Assembly: GCA_022818135.1 (NCBI GenBank)
Contig: JAFMSR010000010.1
Span: forward strand, 28,159,469 to 28,223,468
DNA from: Saxidomus purpurata
Taxonomy: Eukaryota > Mollusca > Bivalvia > Venerida > Veneridae
Direction: 5' to 3'
Length of the DNA stretch: 64,000 nt
The notes under the pieces are model-generated. The model was not told where the DNA came from and searched no databases. It saw only the letters and a list, made by a program, of their open reading frames with translations. Below are positions 1-10,500 of the stretch, piece after piece. Both the position numbers and the translations under genes were made by a program. How positions within the stretch are numbered: the stretch's first letter is position 1; every line of letters begins with the position of its first letter.

Positions 1-366
1 GATGCATGTGTATTGGAAATTTTGCTATGTGTATTTCATGCAAAATCTTTATGATGTCTTAGATGTTTGGACTACTGTAAAGAGCCAAAGGGTCTGTTTG
101 TTAAGTGCTAGGTACCCAGATTCACTTGTATCTGTGCATTTCGCTTAAACCTGCACCACACTTGTAAACATTCGGTGTGCGCACATGCGTAGATAGTATC
201 TCGTTCCATAACCGTTCTATTAATTAACATTGTTGCTAAGGTTAATAGTTGTAAATGTAACGCCGATCACCTTAGCTGGAATAACTTCAACGCACCCATT
301 TTATATGCTTGACAGGTGACCGTGAAGCTGCACCTTCAGGAGGAAAAACAAAATATAAAAAATAGC
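1..366. other. Gene-free flank at window start
   Basis: AT-rich sequence without a coding exon or recognisable RNA gene on either strand. It ends where the inverted-repeat element at 367 begins. The short open frames that run from here into the element match no family I know. Confidence 0.5.
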
Positions 367-1872
367 CAGTGATTTTTTTGCGCCGATTTGACTCTGAAAT
401 TCTGCGTCTTCCCAATTGGGCTTACAAATTCCCAAACATGAGAAGATTTTTCCCAATTAGATTGATTTCTTGTGAAAGTTGGACTAAACCGATGCAAATA
501 ATCATGAATCCAACTCTGATTATGGTTTATTCGCAGAATTTTGTTGCCAATTTGACGTGCTTTGTTTACACAAAACGGGTCACGGCATAGTACGGCATTT
601 AGAATGTCTTTCATCGCAGTCGCTAAATGCTTTTTCATGCATCAAAATGTGTTGGTAAAAAATTGTTAATAAATTACCCTAATTATTGAAAAATGTGGCA
701 TATTTCCAAATATTATAATTAGAAAATAAAACTAACACGCCATCGTCACTGCGGACATTCAAACATCTTTTTGTGAAGTTAAATTGTCTTATATTCAACT
801 TAGTTTGGACGCTGTAATGCGTTTATGTCACCAAAAAAATTGAACTGAATAATGAGAAACGAATGTTTAGTGGACAGCTTTAAAGGAATGAAACATAGAA
901 AGATGAAGTTGTAAATTAAACATGGGGGCCTGAAAGACTTGAATTTGAGCAAGTCCTTGAAAAGACTTGAATTCTGTGCTGAGAAAAAGTCCTTGAAAAG
1001 TACTTGAATTGAAAAAAACTAGTGAATTTCTTTAAAAAGCATGAATTGGTTGTTCGGTAAAAACCTCCAAAAAATTGTGCATGCCTTAAATGAAGGGAAA
1101 ACAGTCTTATTTTTTCTGTATGAGTCTATCGAACCTACTGCATGTGATGTATCAACTGCGTGCCGGATCCGGGATTAGACACGCTTGCTTCCGGGGATTT
1201 CCCTTTACCAAAAGTCATGGTCGCGGAAAAATTGTGAAATTTGCGAAATAAGTGCATTTTCTCATCAACATTGCTCACGAAGATAGTTCGCTGGAAAAGG
1301 GATTTTTAGGAACAAACACAAAGTACTTGCGTGTGTTGGATTAACTTATAGACACAGCGCATTATGGGCGAAAGTGCGTTGAAACTGAAGAGTCGCAACG
1401 AGAAGAAAAGCATTTATAAACAAAATCAGACAAATTAACGTCCAATGAGTCAATACAGTCGTCTTCGTGAGCAAAAATCCGGATTTGAATAAGAAGTAAA
1501 TATTGAGATTATCAACAGTATTTTGCTGATAATAATTTGAATAGCAAAGATACAATTACATGGTTCCAAATATGATTTAAGGTGACATTTGACTATATAT
1601 CCCGACATAAAGTCAGATTTTGCGCATCATTTTAGTCCTTGAAAATTAGAAAAAGTCCTTGAAAAGTACTTGAATTTTGTCTCAGAACTTCTGTATGAAC
1701 CATGTTAAAGAAGCAAGGACATTTAAATGACATAAATTTTCCTTAAAATAAAACTTTTCAGAATGATTTTTTTATTAAGTTTTGTTAATTTTTCCCAATT
1801 TTGAAGTTTATCGCGCTTAAAATTCCCAATTTGAAAAGCATGGGCTGTTGCCAAGAAAAGTAAAAATCACTG
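367..1872. mobile_element. hAT-like DNA transposon remnant, about 1.5 kb, non-autonomous
   Basis: The outermost bases are inverted repeats: CAGTGATTTTT at 367 and its reverse complement AAAAATCACTG ending at 1872. Both ends carry several short subterminal TTCCCAA/TTGGGAA motifs (about 411, 428, 451 on the left; about 1793 and 1821 on the right), as expected of transposase binding sites. The CAGTG terminus and subterminal repeats suggest the hAT superfamily (inference). No 8-bp target duplication is clear: the flanks share only AGC. Internally there are repeated 'agtccttgaaaag' segments (about 950-1005 and 1634-1672). No transposase frame is visible. Part of the interior recurs at 5059-5372. 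Confidence 0.55.
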
Positions 1873-2384
1873 GCAGCATTTAGATTTTTGGAAGCCAGAA
1901 CTAGGATCACCTCAATCTAGTCTTCTAAACTTAACAGATTTCTGAGTATACATGATCAAGCTACCACATGTTAACCTCTACAACCATTCATAGTTTGGAA
2001 CTTTCGTCGGTATTAATATAAAATTGTCAGTTTTTGCCCCCAAAAATGAATACAAATAAACAATTTACGGAAATTAGAGGTCTGTCTCGTCAGCGGGAAA
2101 CATAAACAGTAAAACTAGCAGCTGTGTGCTCTAAATTTCTCATTTCTTAATTCAATGGGTTCTCTTTTTCAATTTCTTTGACTTACACGTTATCATGATG
2201 ACACCTCTATGCATGACATATGCAAATGGAACATGTAAATTTTCAGTGTGCATAATTATTGTAAGGAGGCGTAATCCGAACTGGTTTAGCTAGAGTTCCC
2301 TTACCTGTAGCTTCAATATAGTCAAATGCAGCTATGCAAAGAAGTTTGTATGTGCACCAGTCAGGGGTCTTGTATAAATAGTAC
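1873..2384. other. Upstream region of RPL32, no clear feature
   Basis: No coding exon is visible. The RPL32 first exon and its pyrimidine-tract (TOP) transcription start should lie somewhere upstream of 2679. A pyrimidine-rich run near 2160-2180 is one candidate, but no matching 5' splice site could be assigned, so I leave the start undefined. Confidence 0.35.
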
Positions 2385-2475
2385 ATACTAATTCATTTAT
2401 TCTCGTTTGCGAAACAATTTCTTACAACTTGCATTAACTGCCCTCGCGACTCGTTCCAGAAGGGGTCATAGCAGG
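2385..2475 (-). repeat. SINE fragment (tail region), minus strand
   Basis: Read on the minus strand, this matches the 3' half of the SINE at 4280-4470: 'ctggaacgagtcgcgag' then 'aagttgtaagaaattg' then a 'gagaataaatgaatta' tail. The tRNA-like 5' part is not evident. It lies about 200 bp upstream of the RPL32 coding exon. Confidence 0.55.
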
Positions 2476-2691
2476 TTTACCTGAGGAAAAGTCCTATTTT
2501 TGGCATTTTTGTAGAACATAACATCTTATACCATCAGTAAATATAGTGCAGCTCCGTACAAAACACCCGGGTCCCCAAGTGCTGGTCATAATGAAACTGA
2601 CCAAGATGCAGGTTGATAATGAGCAGCTCTTGCTAAAAAGTTAACCATGTAGTCTCTAATTGCAATGTATTTTTTCAGCAAGGCCTTCAAG

Positions 2692-2784
2692 ATGGCCATC
2701 CGACCTTTGCACAAGGACAAGAAGGTTAAGAAGAGGACGAAGAAATTTATCCGTCATCAGTCGGACAGATATAAAAAGATAACG
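2692..2784 (+). CDS. RPL32: RPL32 coding exon 1 (exon starts at 2679)
   Basis: Encodes residues 1-31, MAIRPLHK... to ...DRYKKIT. The acceptor is a TTTTTTCAG at 2671-2678 and the donor GTAATG begins at 2785. Confidence 0.95.
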
Positions 2785-4658
2785 GTAATGCTTACTTCCC
2801 AAATTATACTGAAGTCTATAAAATTTTGTTTTAGCTTTTAAAATTCAAGTTAAAACCACTCTTTATGAAACTTGTGACATACATATACATGAGATGTTCA
2901 GAATGAGCAAGCAGAGCTCTTTCATTACAAGGCCTTGTCGTAATTTACCTAAGGAAATGGACAAGAAAAGCCTTCAGTAATATAGTAATTTAAACAATAG
3001 TATTTGCAGATTTAATTTATAAGAATATACTGTTACTGTTTCCTAAATTATTAACAGTAGTGTATGACAGGACATGTTCAGTTTCAAGACAGTCTACTCT
3101 CTACAGTCGTATCTTTTTACATCTTCAAAGCGTAAATGGGTGTAGTAATAGTATATTGCCCAAGTGTGATAACAAGCCAAGACACTCGAGGTATTGCAGA
3201 AATTTTGCCAAAATAGGTCTTATGTCTGCTCCCACTCTGCAAAACTGTTATAACACTTGTCACAAAATCAGTAACATTGCCCCATTAATAATGAGATGCT
3301 AATTGTTATTTAAAAGTGAAAAAAGACAACTGTTGTAAACATAAAAGTAGTCCTTTAAACTGAAAAAAATGCTCTGCTTAATTGAAAACATTGTTTTTGC
3401 CTTTCAGCAAACCTGGCGTAAACCAAAAGGTATTGACAACAGAGTGAGACGTAGATTTAAGGGACAGTTTTTGATGCCAAACATTGGTTATGGTACTGCC
3501 AAGAAACAAAGACATGTCATGCCAGACGGGTTCAAAAAATTTCTGGTCCACAATGTCGCAGTAAGTAGCAAGTCTAGATTCTGTTATGGTGGTGAGGGGA
3601 TAAATTTGTATATAGAAGGTACAAACAGATCTATGCTTAAAATATTATTGTCTGTTTGGAAACTACTGTTGTTGGGCCTAATTAGTTAAATATCTTCATG
3701 TTATTATCATATTGTAGTATTTTGGCTTTGCTAGGAGAATGTGTTGCATTGGGCATAATTGAATTCTGGATACATGTAATTACAAATGTCACTGAATACA
3801 AGTGCAGAGTTAAAGCTTATGGTTAAGAAAATCTACCTTGCTGTCAGTGTGTCTTGTTGTATGTAACGTGCTTTGCAATTCCCTTAATTTTGACACACAT
3901 TAAAGGTAGCACGCCAAGCACAAAGTTCCGGGTGGGCTATCCGGATCAATCGCCATCCAGTATACATTTCCTTCAAACGAAATCTCCTCTGACTAGGCCA
4001 ATGTTGATGGAACTTTGCAGGGATGCTCCTTGCATGAAACTATGAAATCGGTTCAAAGAACTCCATTCCATGTGGAAAGGAAAAACTTAAAAATCTTCTC
4101 AAGAACCAGAAGGCCCAGAGCTTAGATATTTTGCATGTAGCCTTGTCTACTGGACCTTTACAAAGACTGTTAAAATTAGTCATGTATAAGGATAACACTT
4201 CAAAATATGTTTGTTTCAGATGGATTAAGATATTTAATAAATCAAATAAGATAACTTTGTCTTGAAAAACTTGGAATTTGATTGGTTGTGTAGCAGTGGT
4301 AGCACGTCCGCCTTGATCCTTACCATCACCATGTTGGTAGTGTCTGTAGGCAAGACACAATTCCACATTGCCTCTCTCTCTTGCGGGTTGATTCCATCTG
4401 GAATGAGTCTCGAGAGCGATTAATAAAAGTTGTAAGAACTTGTCTTGCAATCGAGAATAAATAAATTAGTATTAACAATTTGGTTGGTTATATTTACAGG
4501 AACTCGAAGTACTCTTGATGCAGAACAGAACATTTGCTGCAGAGATTGCACACAATGTGTCGAGCAAGAAGCGAAAGACCATTGTAGAACGGGCACAGCA
4601 GTTGGCTATAAAAGTCACTAATCCAAATGCTAGGTTACGTTCTGAAGATGACGAGTAG
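2692..4658 (+). CDS. RPL32: 60S ribosomal protein L32 (eL32), 3 coding exons
   Basis: Structural protein of the large cytosolic ribosomal subunit. Coding exons are 2692-2784, 3408-3560 and 4500-4658; all joins are phase 0 with GT-AG borders (donors GTAATG and GTAAGT; acceptors TTTCAG and TTACAG). The product is 134 residues against 135 in human. Family-defining stretches are clear: [13 protein letters not shown] (about residues 15-27), [26 protein letters not shown], then [12 protein letters not shown] and the C-terminal [13 protein letters not shown]. The ATG at 2692 lies 13 nt inside an exon whose acceptor AG is at 2677-2678, so a 5' non-coding exon must exist upstream, as is usual for ribosomal protein genes. 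No AATAAA was found close to the stop. The last intron carries two repeat insertions. Confidence 0.97.
3408..3560 (+). CDS. RPL32: RPL32 coding exon 2
   Basis: Encodes residues 32-82, from [12 protein letters not shown] to KKFLVHNVA, including the family signature region. The acceptor is TTTCAG at 3402-3407 and the donor GTAAGT at 3561. Confidence 0.95.
3903..4230 (+). repeat. Dispersed bivalve-type repeat in RPL32 intron
   Basis: Contains the blocks 'aaatctcctctga..aggccaatgttgatgg', 'gcatgaaact', 'aactccattccatg' and 'gcccagagcttagatatt' that recur in the same order near 24.2-25.1 kb and 61.95-62.7 kb. No coding capacity. It belongs to the family whose 5' end reads AGCTCACCTGAGC; this copy is 5' truncated or diverged. 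Confidence 0.6.
4280..4471 (+). repeat. tRNA-derived SINE in RPL32 last intron
   Basis: The 5' part has pol III promoter features: an A-box-like TAGCAGTGGTAGC at 4291-4303 and a B-box-like GGTTGATTCC at 4386-4395. After them come a conserved body ('ctggaatgagtctcgag') and a tail 'aagttgtaagaac...gagaataaataaatta'. The same body and tail occur on the minus strand at 2385-2475 and the tail at 56405-56450. It ends about 30 bp before the exon 3 acceptor. Confidence 0.65.
4500..4658 (+). CDS. RPL32: RPL32 coding exon 3 with stop
   Basis: Encodes residues 83-134, [10 protein letters not shown]... to ...RLRSEDDE, stop TAG at 4656-4658. The acceptor TTTACAG ends at 4499. Confidence 0.95.
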   Translation, partial: ELEVLLMQNRTFAAEIAHNVSSKKRKTIVERAQQLAIKVTNPNARLRSEDDE

Positions 4659-4751
4659 AATGAGTTTATGTGTACATAAAAAGAAAAAAAGAAAAGAAAA
4701 AAATCTATGATGTGTTCTTCTTTTGGTGCAGTATGAGGTTTTAGTTCAACT

Positions 4752-5005
4752 TTTTAGCTCACCTGAGCTCTAAGTACTCAAGGTGACTGAGCTTTTAGGA
4801 TCGCTGAATGTCTGTGTTTTGTCTGTCAACAGTTTGTTTATAGTATACTCTAGCATCTACAAATTTGAACACCATGTTTAAGGCCACATTCACAAGACCT
4901 CGGATAAGTTCTATGACAGGCTTTATCGCATTAGTACATCCAGATTTAACAAAAAAATCAATACACTCGAGGACCTTGATTTCTTCACTAATTGTAACCA
5001 TATTT
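4752..5005 (+). repeat. AGCTCACCTGAGC-type dispersed repeat, 5' part
   Basis: Begins about 95 bp after the RPL32 stop with the start block AGCTCACCTGAGC, followed by 'tgagcttttaggatc..tgaatgtctgt'. The same start is seen at about 24215 and, diverged, at about 61945. No coding capacity; it probably forms part of the RPL32 3' flank. Confidence 0.55.
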
Positions 5006-5058
5006 ACAGATGATCATTTATGTGTATGACTGTAAGTTCCCGAACAAGTTCAATTATT

Positions 5059-5372
5059 TAGACACGCTTGCTACCGAAGTGATTTCCCTTTACCAAAAGT
5101 CATGGTCGCATTCCGACGAGTCCATATACAGTTGTTCTTCATGACAAAAAATCTATATTTGAATAGCATGTAAATATTGAGATTATCAACATGAATTTTG
5201 CTTGATATTAATTTGAATAACCAAGATACATAACATTGTGTTCCGAATATGATTTAAGGCGACATTTGACTATCCCGACATAAAGTCTGTTTTTGCGCAT
5301 CATTTTAGTCCTTGAAATTTGGAGAAAAGTACTTTAATTTTGTCTCGGAACTTCTGTTTGAACCACGTTAAT
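5059..5372 (+). repeat. Internal fragment of the 367-1872 element
   Basis: Matches the interior of the upstream inverted-repeat element from 'agacacgcttgct' (compare 1176) through 'gattatcaaca' and 'cgacataaagtc' to 'gaacttctgt' (compare about 1684). It is shorter because internal segments are missing, and it lacks the CAGTG termini. Confidence 0.65.
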
Positions 5373-5699
5373 TTCTTCACTAATCCTCGTCATATTTACA
5401 AAGAATGTATGACCATAAATTTTGAATGAGTGATCATGGGCTTAATTGGGTCAGTTCTGTCAAGGTTGAGGCCCCTGCCCGTGGATCAAATCGGGAGTTG
5501 CATCAAAAATTGTGGTCCTTGATTGATACAAAACGACATATTTAACTACGACACTCACACCTTCATTTCTGTATCAGCCCTGATCATATTTAGATGTGTT
5601 CAACATTCAATTGAATAAGACGTTTACTGTGTTCGGTTACACTGACCAGAAATTGAGCCCTGTGTGACAACTTACCATGTATAACTGTTTACTCCCCAG

Positions 5700-5830
5700 C
5701 AATGTCGTGTCATCAAACTTGCTCAGAGGGTTCCCTGCAAACTGAAGATTATCTATTATTTTGAGTTCAGTGGGTCAAGGTCCGTTAGATTTTCCTTGAT
5801 AACAGTCTATGGGTCAGTAAGGGGGGGGGG
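5700..5830 (+). repeat. Short copy of the 53.1-53.8 kb dispersed repeat
   Basis: Shares 'catcaaacttgctcagaggg', 'ttccctgcaa' and 'tccttgataa..tctatgggtca' with the repeat at 53095-53810. It runs into a poly-G tract at 5820-5832. Confidence 0.5.
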
Positions 5831-5837
5831 GGAGGGG

Positions 5838-6440
5838 TCATACAGTGGTCAAGCACATTGAGAGAATGTGGTGTACAATAACCAGAACTCAAATCTTCAC
5901 TAATTACAGAGTAATTTAAATTGCCCTTTGTTACTTTTCCTTGTCTGGAGAGCAACTTGAAAACCACTTACTGGAATTCAATAAAACTTCATAAAATTGT
6001 CTCACACAGAGGAAGTGAAGTATACAAGAACCATAACTCTATCTTGACTAACAATAGTTATTGCCCTTTGTTACTTTTCCTTGTCTGGAGCATAACTTGA
6101 AAACTACAAGTTGGAATTCAAAACAACTTCATACAATGGTCGAGCACATTGAGAGGAAGTGCATTGTACAAGAACCATAACTTGACTAACTACAGTTATT
6201 GCCCTTTGTTTCTTTTCAATGGAGCATAACTTGGAACTACTTGGAATTCAATACAGCTTCATACAATGGTAAAGTGCAAAAAGGGGAATTGCAATGTACA
6301 AGAACAATAACTCTATCTTGACTCATTACAGGGTTACTGCCAAGAACCATAACTTTGTTTTTACAAGGTATTGTGTCACTTATAACTCCTTCAGTTGACA
6401 ACGCAGTCTTGTGTGGGAATTAATTCCATTTAGTGATAGA
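5838..6440 (+). mobile_element. Degraded 146-bp-unit Helitron-like element (copy 1)
   Basis: Carries about four diverged units of the 146-bp repeat: 'catacaatggtc..gcacattgagagg', 'caagaaccataact', 'attgccctttgtt', 'cttgtctggagcataacttg'. The right end 'ttccatttagtgatag' is a decayed version of the terminal hairpin seen in the other three copies. Confidence 0.6.
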
Positions 6441-6444
6441 GATT

Positions 6445-7413
6445 TTGCATGTAGGCCATGATTTGGTTGAAAACTGTGTGCAGGCAACAAGCGTGCACAT
6501 ATTTCATTTACCACATACAGGATTGATTGGAAACAAGTCTTTAGCCGGAGAACTTTTTATGGAATTTAAAAATTGCTCTGTTGGACTTTTTGATTAGTTT
6601 TGGATGTAAGCAACTGTCATACCTGTATCTCTTATACCATAATATGGGATTAACTTGAAGGGGCAACAAGCATCAAAATTGGGTAACTATTTATTTCAAA
6701 TTATAGCCTTTGTTGCACTTCATTATAATGTTCCCTTTGTTGGAATTTCAGTTAAAGCTTTGCACCAGAAAGCTGCTGTAGAAAACACGATCCTTTAAAT
6801 CATCAAGTCTTTATAGAGTTGCTTGTCTTTCCCTACTAGCAGTTTCAATAGTCTAGTGTGTTCTTACAAAGGTCCAGAAAGAAAAGGGAGATTCCAATTC
6901 AGAATGGTTTAATGGAAATCTGACATCTAACTGGAAACTGTCTGCCTACAAAGCACAACCATACCAACCAAAGTTGATTGCCTTGGATCAGGTTTGCCAA
7001 TATATTAAATTCTTTGGAAAGACGACAATATTTGTTCTAAAGTCAGATGACTTCCGTTAAAACAGAATGGGTGTGATAATAAACAACATCAATAACTTAA
7101 TACAATAATATATCATTCATATAATCTTGGGTAACTATATAACAATTTGTATGCATAGTGCTGATCATAAAAATGAAAGCCAGTTGGCCCACAATCACTC
7201 CGCTGAAAAAGACGGGACACCTTTTAGCTGCCCACAATCTGATTTGTCTGGGCTGGCAACATCTGCTCCGGAGATTATCCAACTATTTATGACATGCTAA
7301 ATGAACCAAACCTGCACCAGTTTCAGAGAAACATACTACCTGAATCACATTTCAAGTAAAATCAAACATTTACAATTGATTGGCACATTTTCATGGTATT
7401 GTATAGGGGTTTG
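6445..7413. other. Intergenic stretch between RPL32 and ISOC genes
   Basis: AT-rich and without a recognisable exon. It should contain the 3' UTR of the minus-strand ISOC gene. An AATAAA on the minus strand lies at about 6689-6694, some 720 bp beyond the stop, but its use is uncertain. Confidence 0.35.
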
Positions 7414-7597
7414 TTAAACAGGTGTTTCTCCACCTATTGTGTGTCCTAGAAGTCCACTATCAGGAGCAGCATCCCAAATAACTTTTTGTATTTCTCTAAA
7501 GTTTGGGTGGTCTGAACCCCCACACAGTCCTAGGATCGCACTTTCACTGGTTGTCAGATGAGCACCTGCCTCTTTCATACGTTGCAGGGCAAACATC
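7414..7597 (-). CDS. ISOC2: ISOC exon 4 with stop
   Basis: Encodes residues 143-203, the first base completing Arg143 (AG|G), then MFALQRMKEAGAHLTTSE through HPNFREIQKVI to the end. Stop TAA on the minus strand at 7416-7414; acceptor AG at 7599-7598. Confidence 0.92.
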
Positions 7598-10500
7598 CTA
7601 CAAATGAAATAAAATGATTACTACAAAGATATGGTATGGTATAGTTATTAACATTCAATATCAAAGAAGTTATAAGTTTTTTGTCCATTCCTGAACATTA
7701 TGAGAGTTGTGGCCCTTTCACAAGCAAAATATTTAACATTATAATTTAAGCTAGTCTTCAGGTGGTAACAAAGCCCCCTTTGATGCAATCATAGATGTAG
7801 AGTTAGTAAAATTAGGGTCACCTGACTCGCAGTCACCTAGACCTTTAATGGAATGACCTCAAAATCAATAGAGCCTAGAGGTCATCCGCTTTCCAAGCAA
7901 CCATTCCTTGAAGAATATAGACCAGATTTATTATTTGACCTGTTGACCTAGTTCTTGACCCAGTTTCAAATTTAACCTGGATTTCATCAATACATCCTAC
8001 CAACGTTGATGCTCATTTCAACTACCTCTAAAATGTACAAAAAGTTTGGTTTTCTCTGATTTCATCAATATCGTGCTCTATTTGGAGATAATCAACTTGC
8101 ATTCTGGACACCAACTTTAATGATGGCATATGAAATGTGGCATCTGATAATGTTAACGAGGTACTTGTTGATAGACAACCAACAGGTGATCACAGTAGCT
8201 GGCCATGAGCACTTATAGGTTATCATCTGAAAGCCACTACAATATAAATGTCACTTTCTCTTTTTCCTTCAAAGACTAGAGGTCATGCATTTGTCTTTAG
8301 CAATGCTATTGTGATTTGTGAAGAGTGTATCCTATATAATTCCGGATGTAACATCTGAACACACTTCAATACCACATGGTAAGCTTGTATAGGTCTGCAC
8401 CTACAGACTTATTTGTGCTTGTGCATACTGAGTTATGGCCCTTGAGTTTGAAAAACTGGGCATTTTTGGATTTTGGTGGCATGTTACTCCAGAAACATGC
8501 AACTTAATAGTAATGCTAATCCGGATGTATAAAAAATTAAAAATTAAAAAAACATAGGAAATTATTTAATGATCCTTTTCACCTGTCTACCATACTTCTG
8601 GAGGAAACCCCATCAACAATCACATTCACATCATAACCTCTTTCCTTTAGATCTAGTACAGTAGACTGTACACACACATGGCCCTCTATACCACAAAGCA
8701 TGATTGACTTTACCTCTGAAACAAAATATAAACAAAACACTTAAAAACATTTCCCTTAGTCACATAAGTCAACATAAAGATTCTTTGAAATTCAGCACGT
8801 TTTTCAAACAAATACATTTGAGTGTAAAGTTCAATATATTTGATTATTTGAATGATTATTGAAATAAAAAAGTGATCATGTAACTGACTGGCATTAATTT
8901 TTGTTGTATGAGTTTATCACCAATTTAAATCCATATTTTGCTCATTTGTACAGAAAGGCAGTTTGCCTAACCATGTCTTGGTAAGTACTAGATCCCTGTC
9001 CCAAGTAAAAAATTGGCCAACTTTCTCACACTGATTGGTAGCAGAGCTCAAACCCATGACCCTCAATCTATAAGAGCTTACAGTGATTGAAAGTCAGCTA
9101 CTCTTAACCACTCAACCATGGAGGCTGACTGACTGGTATTTTCTTCAGACCTCATACCAAAATGTGACATGGAAATTACACTTTTACAAAATCTTAAATT
9201 TGGGGTTTATCTCTGCCTGGGTTGAATTTTACCGTGGAAACCAGCAGAAAATAACAGTCAAGAAAAGTCATATTACAGAACAAATTAAATAGAATCATAC
9301 ACTTGCCTTGTTGTGGGACCATTTTCTATTACAAAACACGTCAACTTAAGTCGAAAACAGGCCATTATTTAAGCAAGAATTAGTTGAATTTAACCAAAAC
9401 TGAACTTGACCTATACTTAATAGAACTTCTATAAATGCACCACCTGCCTTCTCCCTTCTTCATTTGATAACCAAATATTTGCCAGCTTATTTTTAGCTAG
9501 CAATGCACAAAAGCTATCATGTCTTACACATGCACATACTTTCTTACATGAATTTCAAATTGATCAAGTTGTACAAATCATACGGCAGATATTTTGAGAT
9601 TTCGTTTAAATCTCTGTAGGCTATTGCCTTGATGCTCTTCCTTGAGAAACCCACTCTTACAATCATCTTCCAGATGACATTTGTATCACTCTATCATTTT
9701 GAAATCTATGTAACAGAAGTATCTATCCAATGTCTTCATAAATGCAAGCCATGAAAGCTAAAACATTGTGTGTTGAAAGCTTAAAATAAGCTGGCAGATA
9801 TTGAAAAGGTTGATAATTATTATAAAATAAAGAAGGAAAAAGGAAGGTGGTGCGCTAGAAGTTTTGATTAGTATATATCTTATGATCATAAACTGAACAA
9901 AATCAACCTTTCAAAAGTTTTTAATCAGAAACTAAACATTTGCACGGACGGATAGGGTAACACTTTATTCCCTTCCACCATTCAAAGAATGAAAGGGCAT
10001 AACAATACAAGGTTATACCACAGTGGTAAAGTTTGTTAAATGTATGAAATCAAATATCATTTGACACTGATATTAATGCAGATAAAATGTACTGATCTTT
10101 ACCTGGAAACTGCTTCATATGTTCCTCTACTTCTGGTATCATCATTGAAAACTTCATCTTTGGGAACACTGGACATTTACTGACATCCAGCTCTGAAACA
10201 GTTGGGCCAAGACCTGTAACATACATAAATACATTTTTCAATTCTGAACAAAAATAAATACTGTACACTGCGTACACAACTGTTGGCGAGCAAAAAAAAC
10301 TAACACACTGGTTGTGATGTATACACAAAACATATTGATCTATTCACTATATTGTTTCATACTCCAGTACTATGCCAAATGCTGATCCAATTCCTGTTTC
10401 CTGCTTATTTGAACAAAACATTTTATTTAATTCAACTTGCCCCTTTAAATATCGTATTGACAGTAACTTGCTGCCTTCTAGAGTCTGACTGTTTCGTTTG

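Noticed and set aside
2190..2240. Box C/D snoRNA near RPL32 (TGATGA match)
   Set aside because: No matching D box or terminal stem was found at suitable spacing.
4040..4450. 136-codon minus-strand open frame
   Set aside because: Lies over a dispersed repeat and a SINE inside the RPL32 intron, with no recognisable domain.
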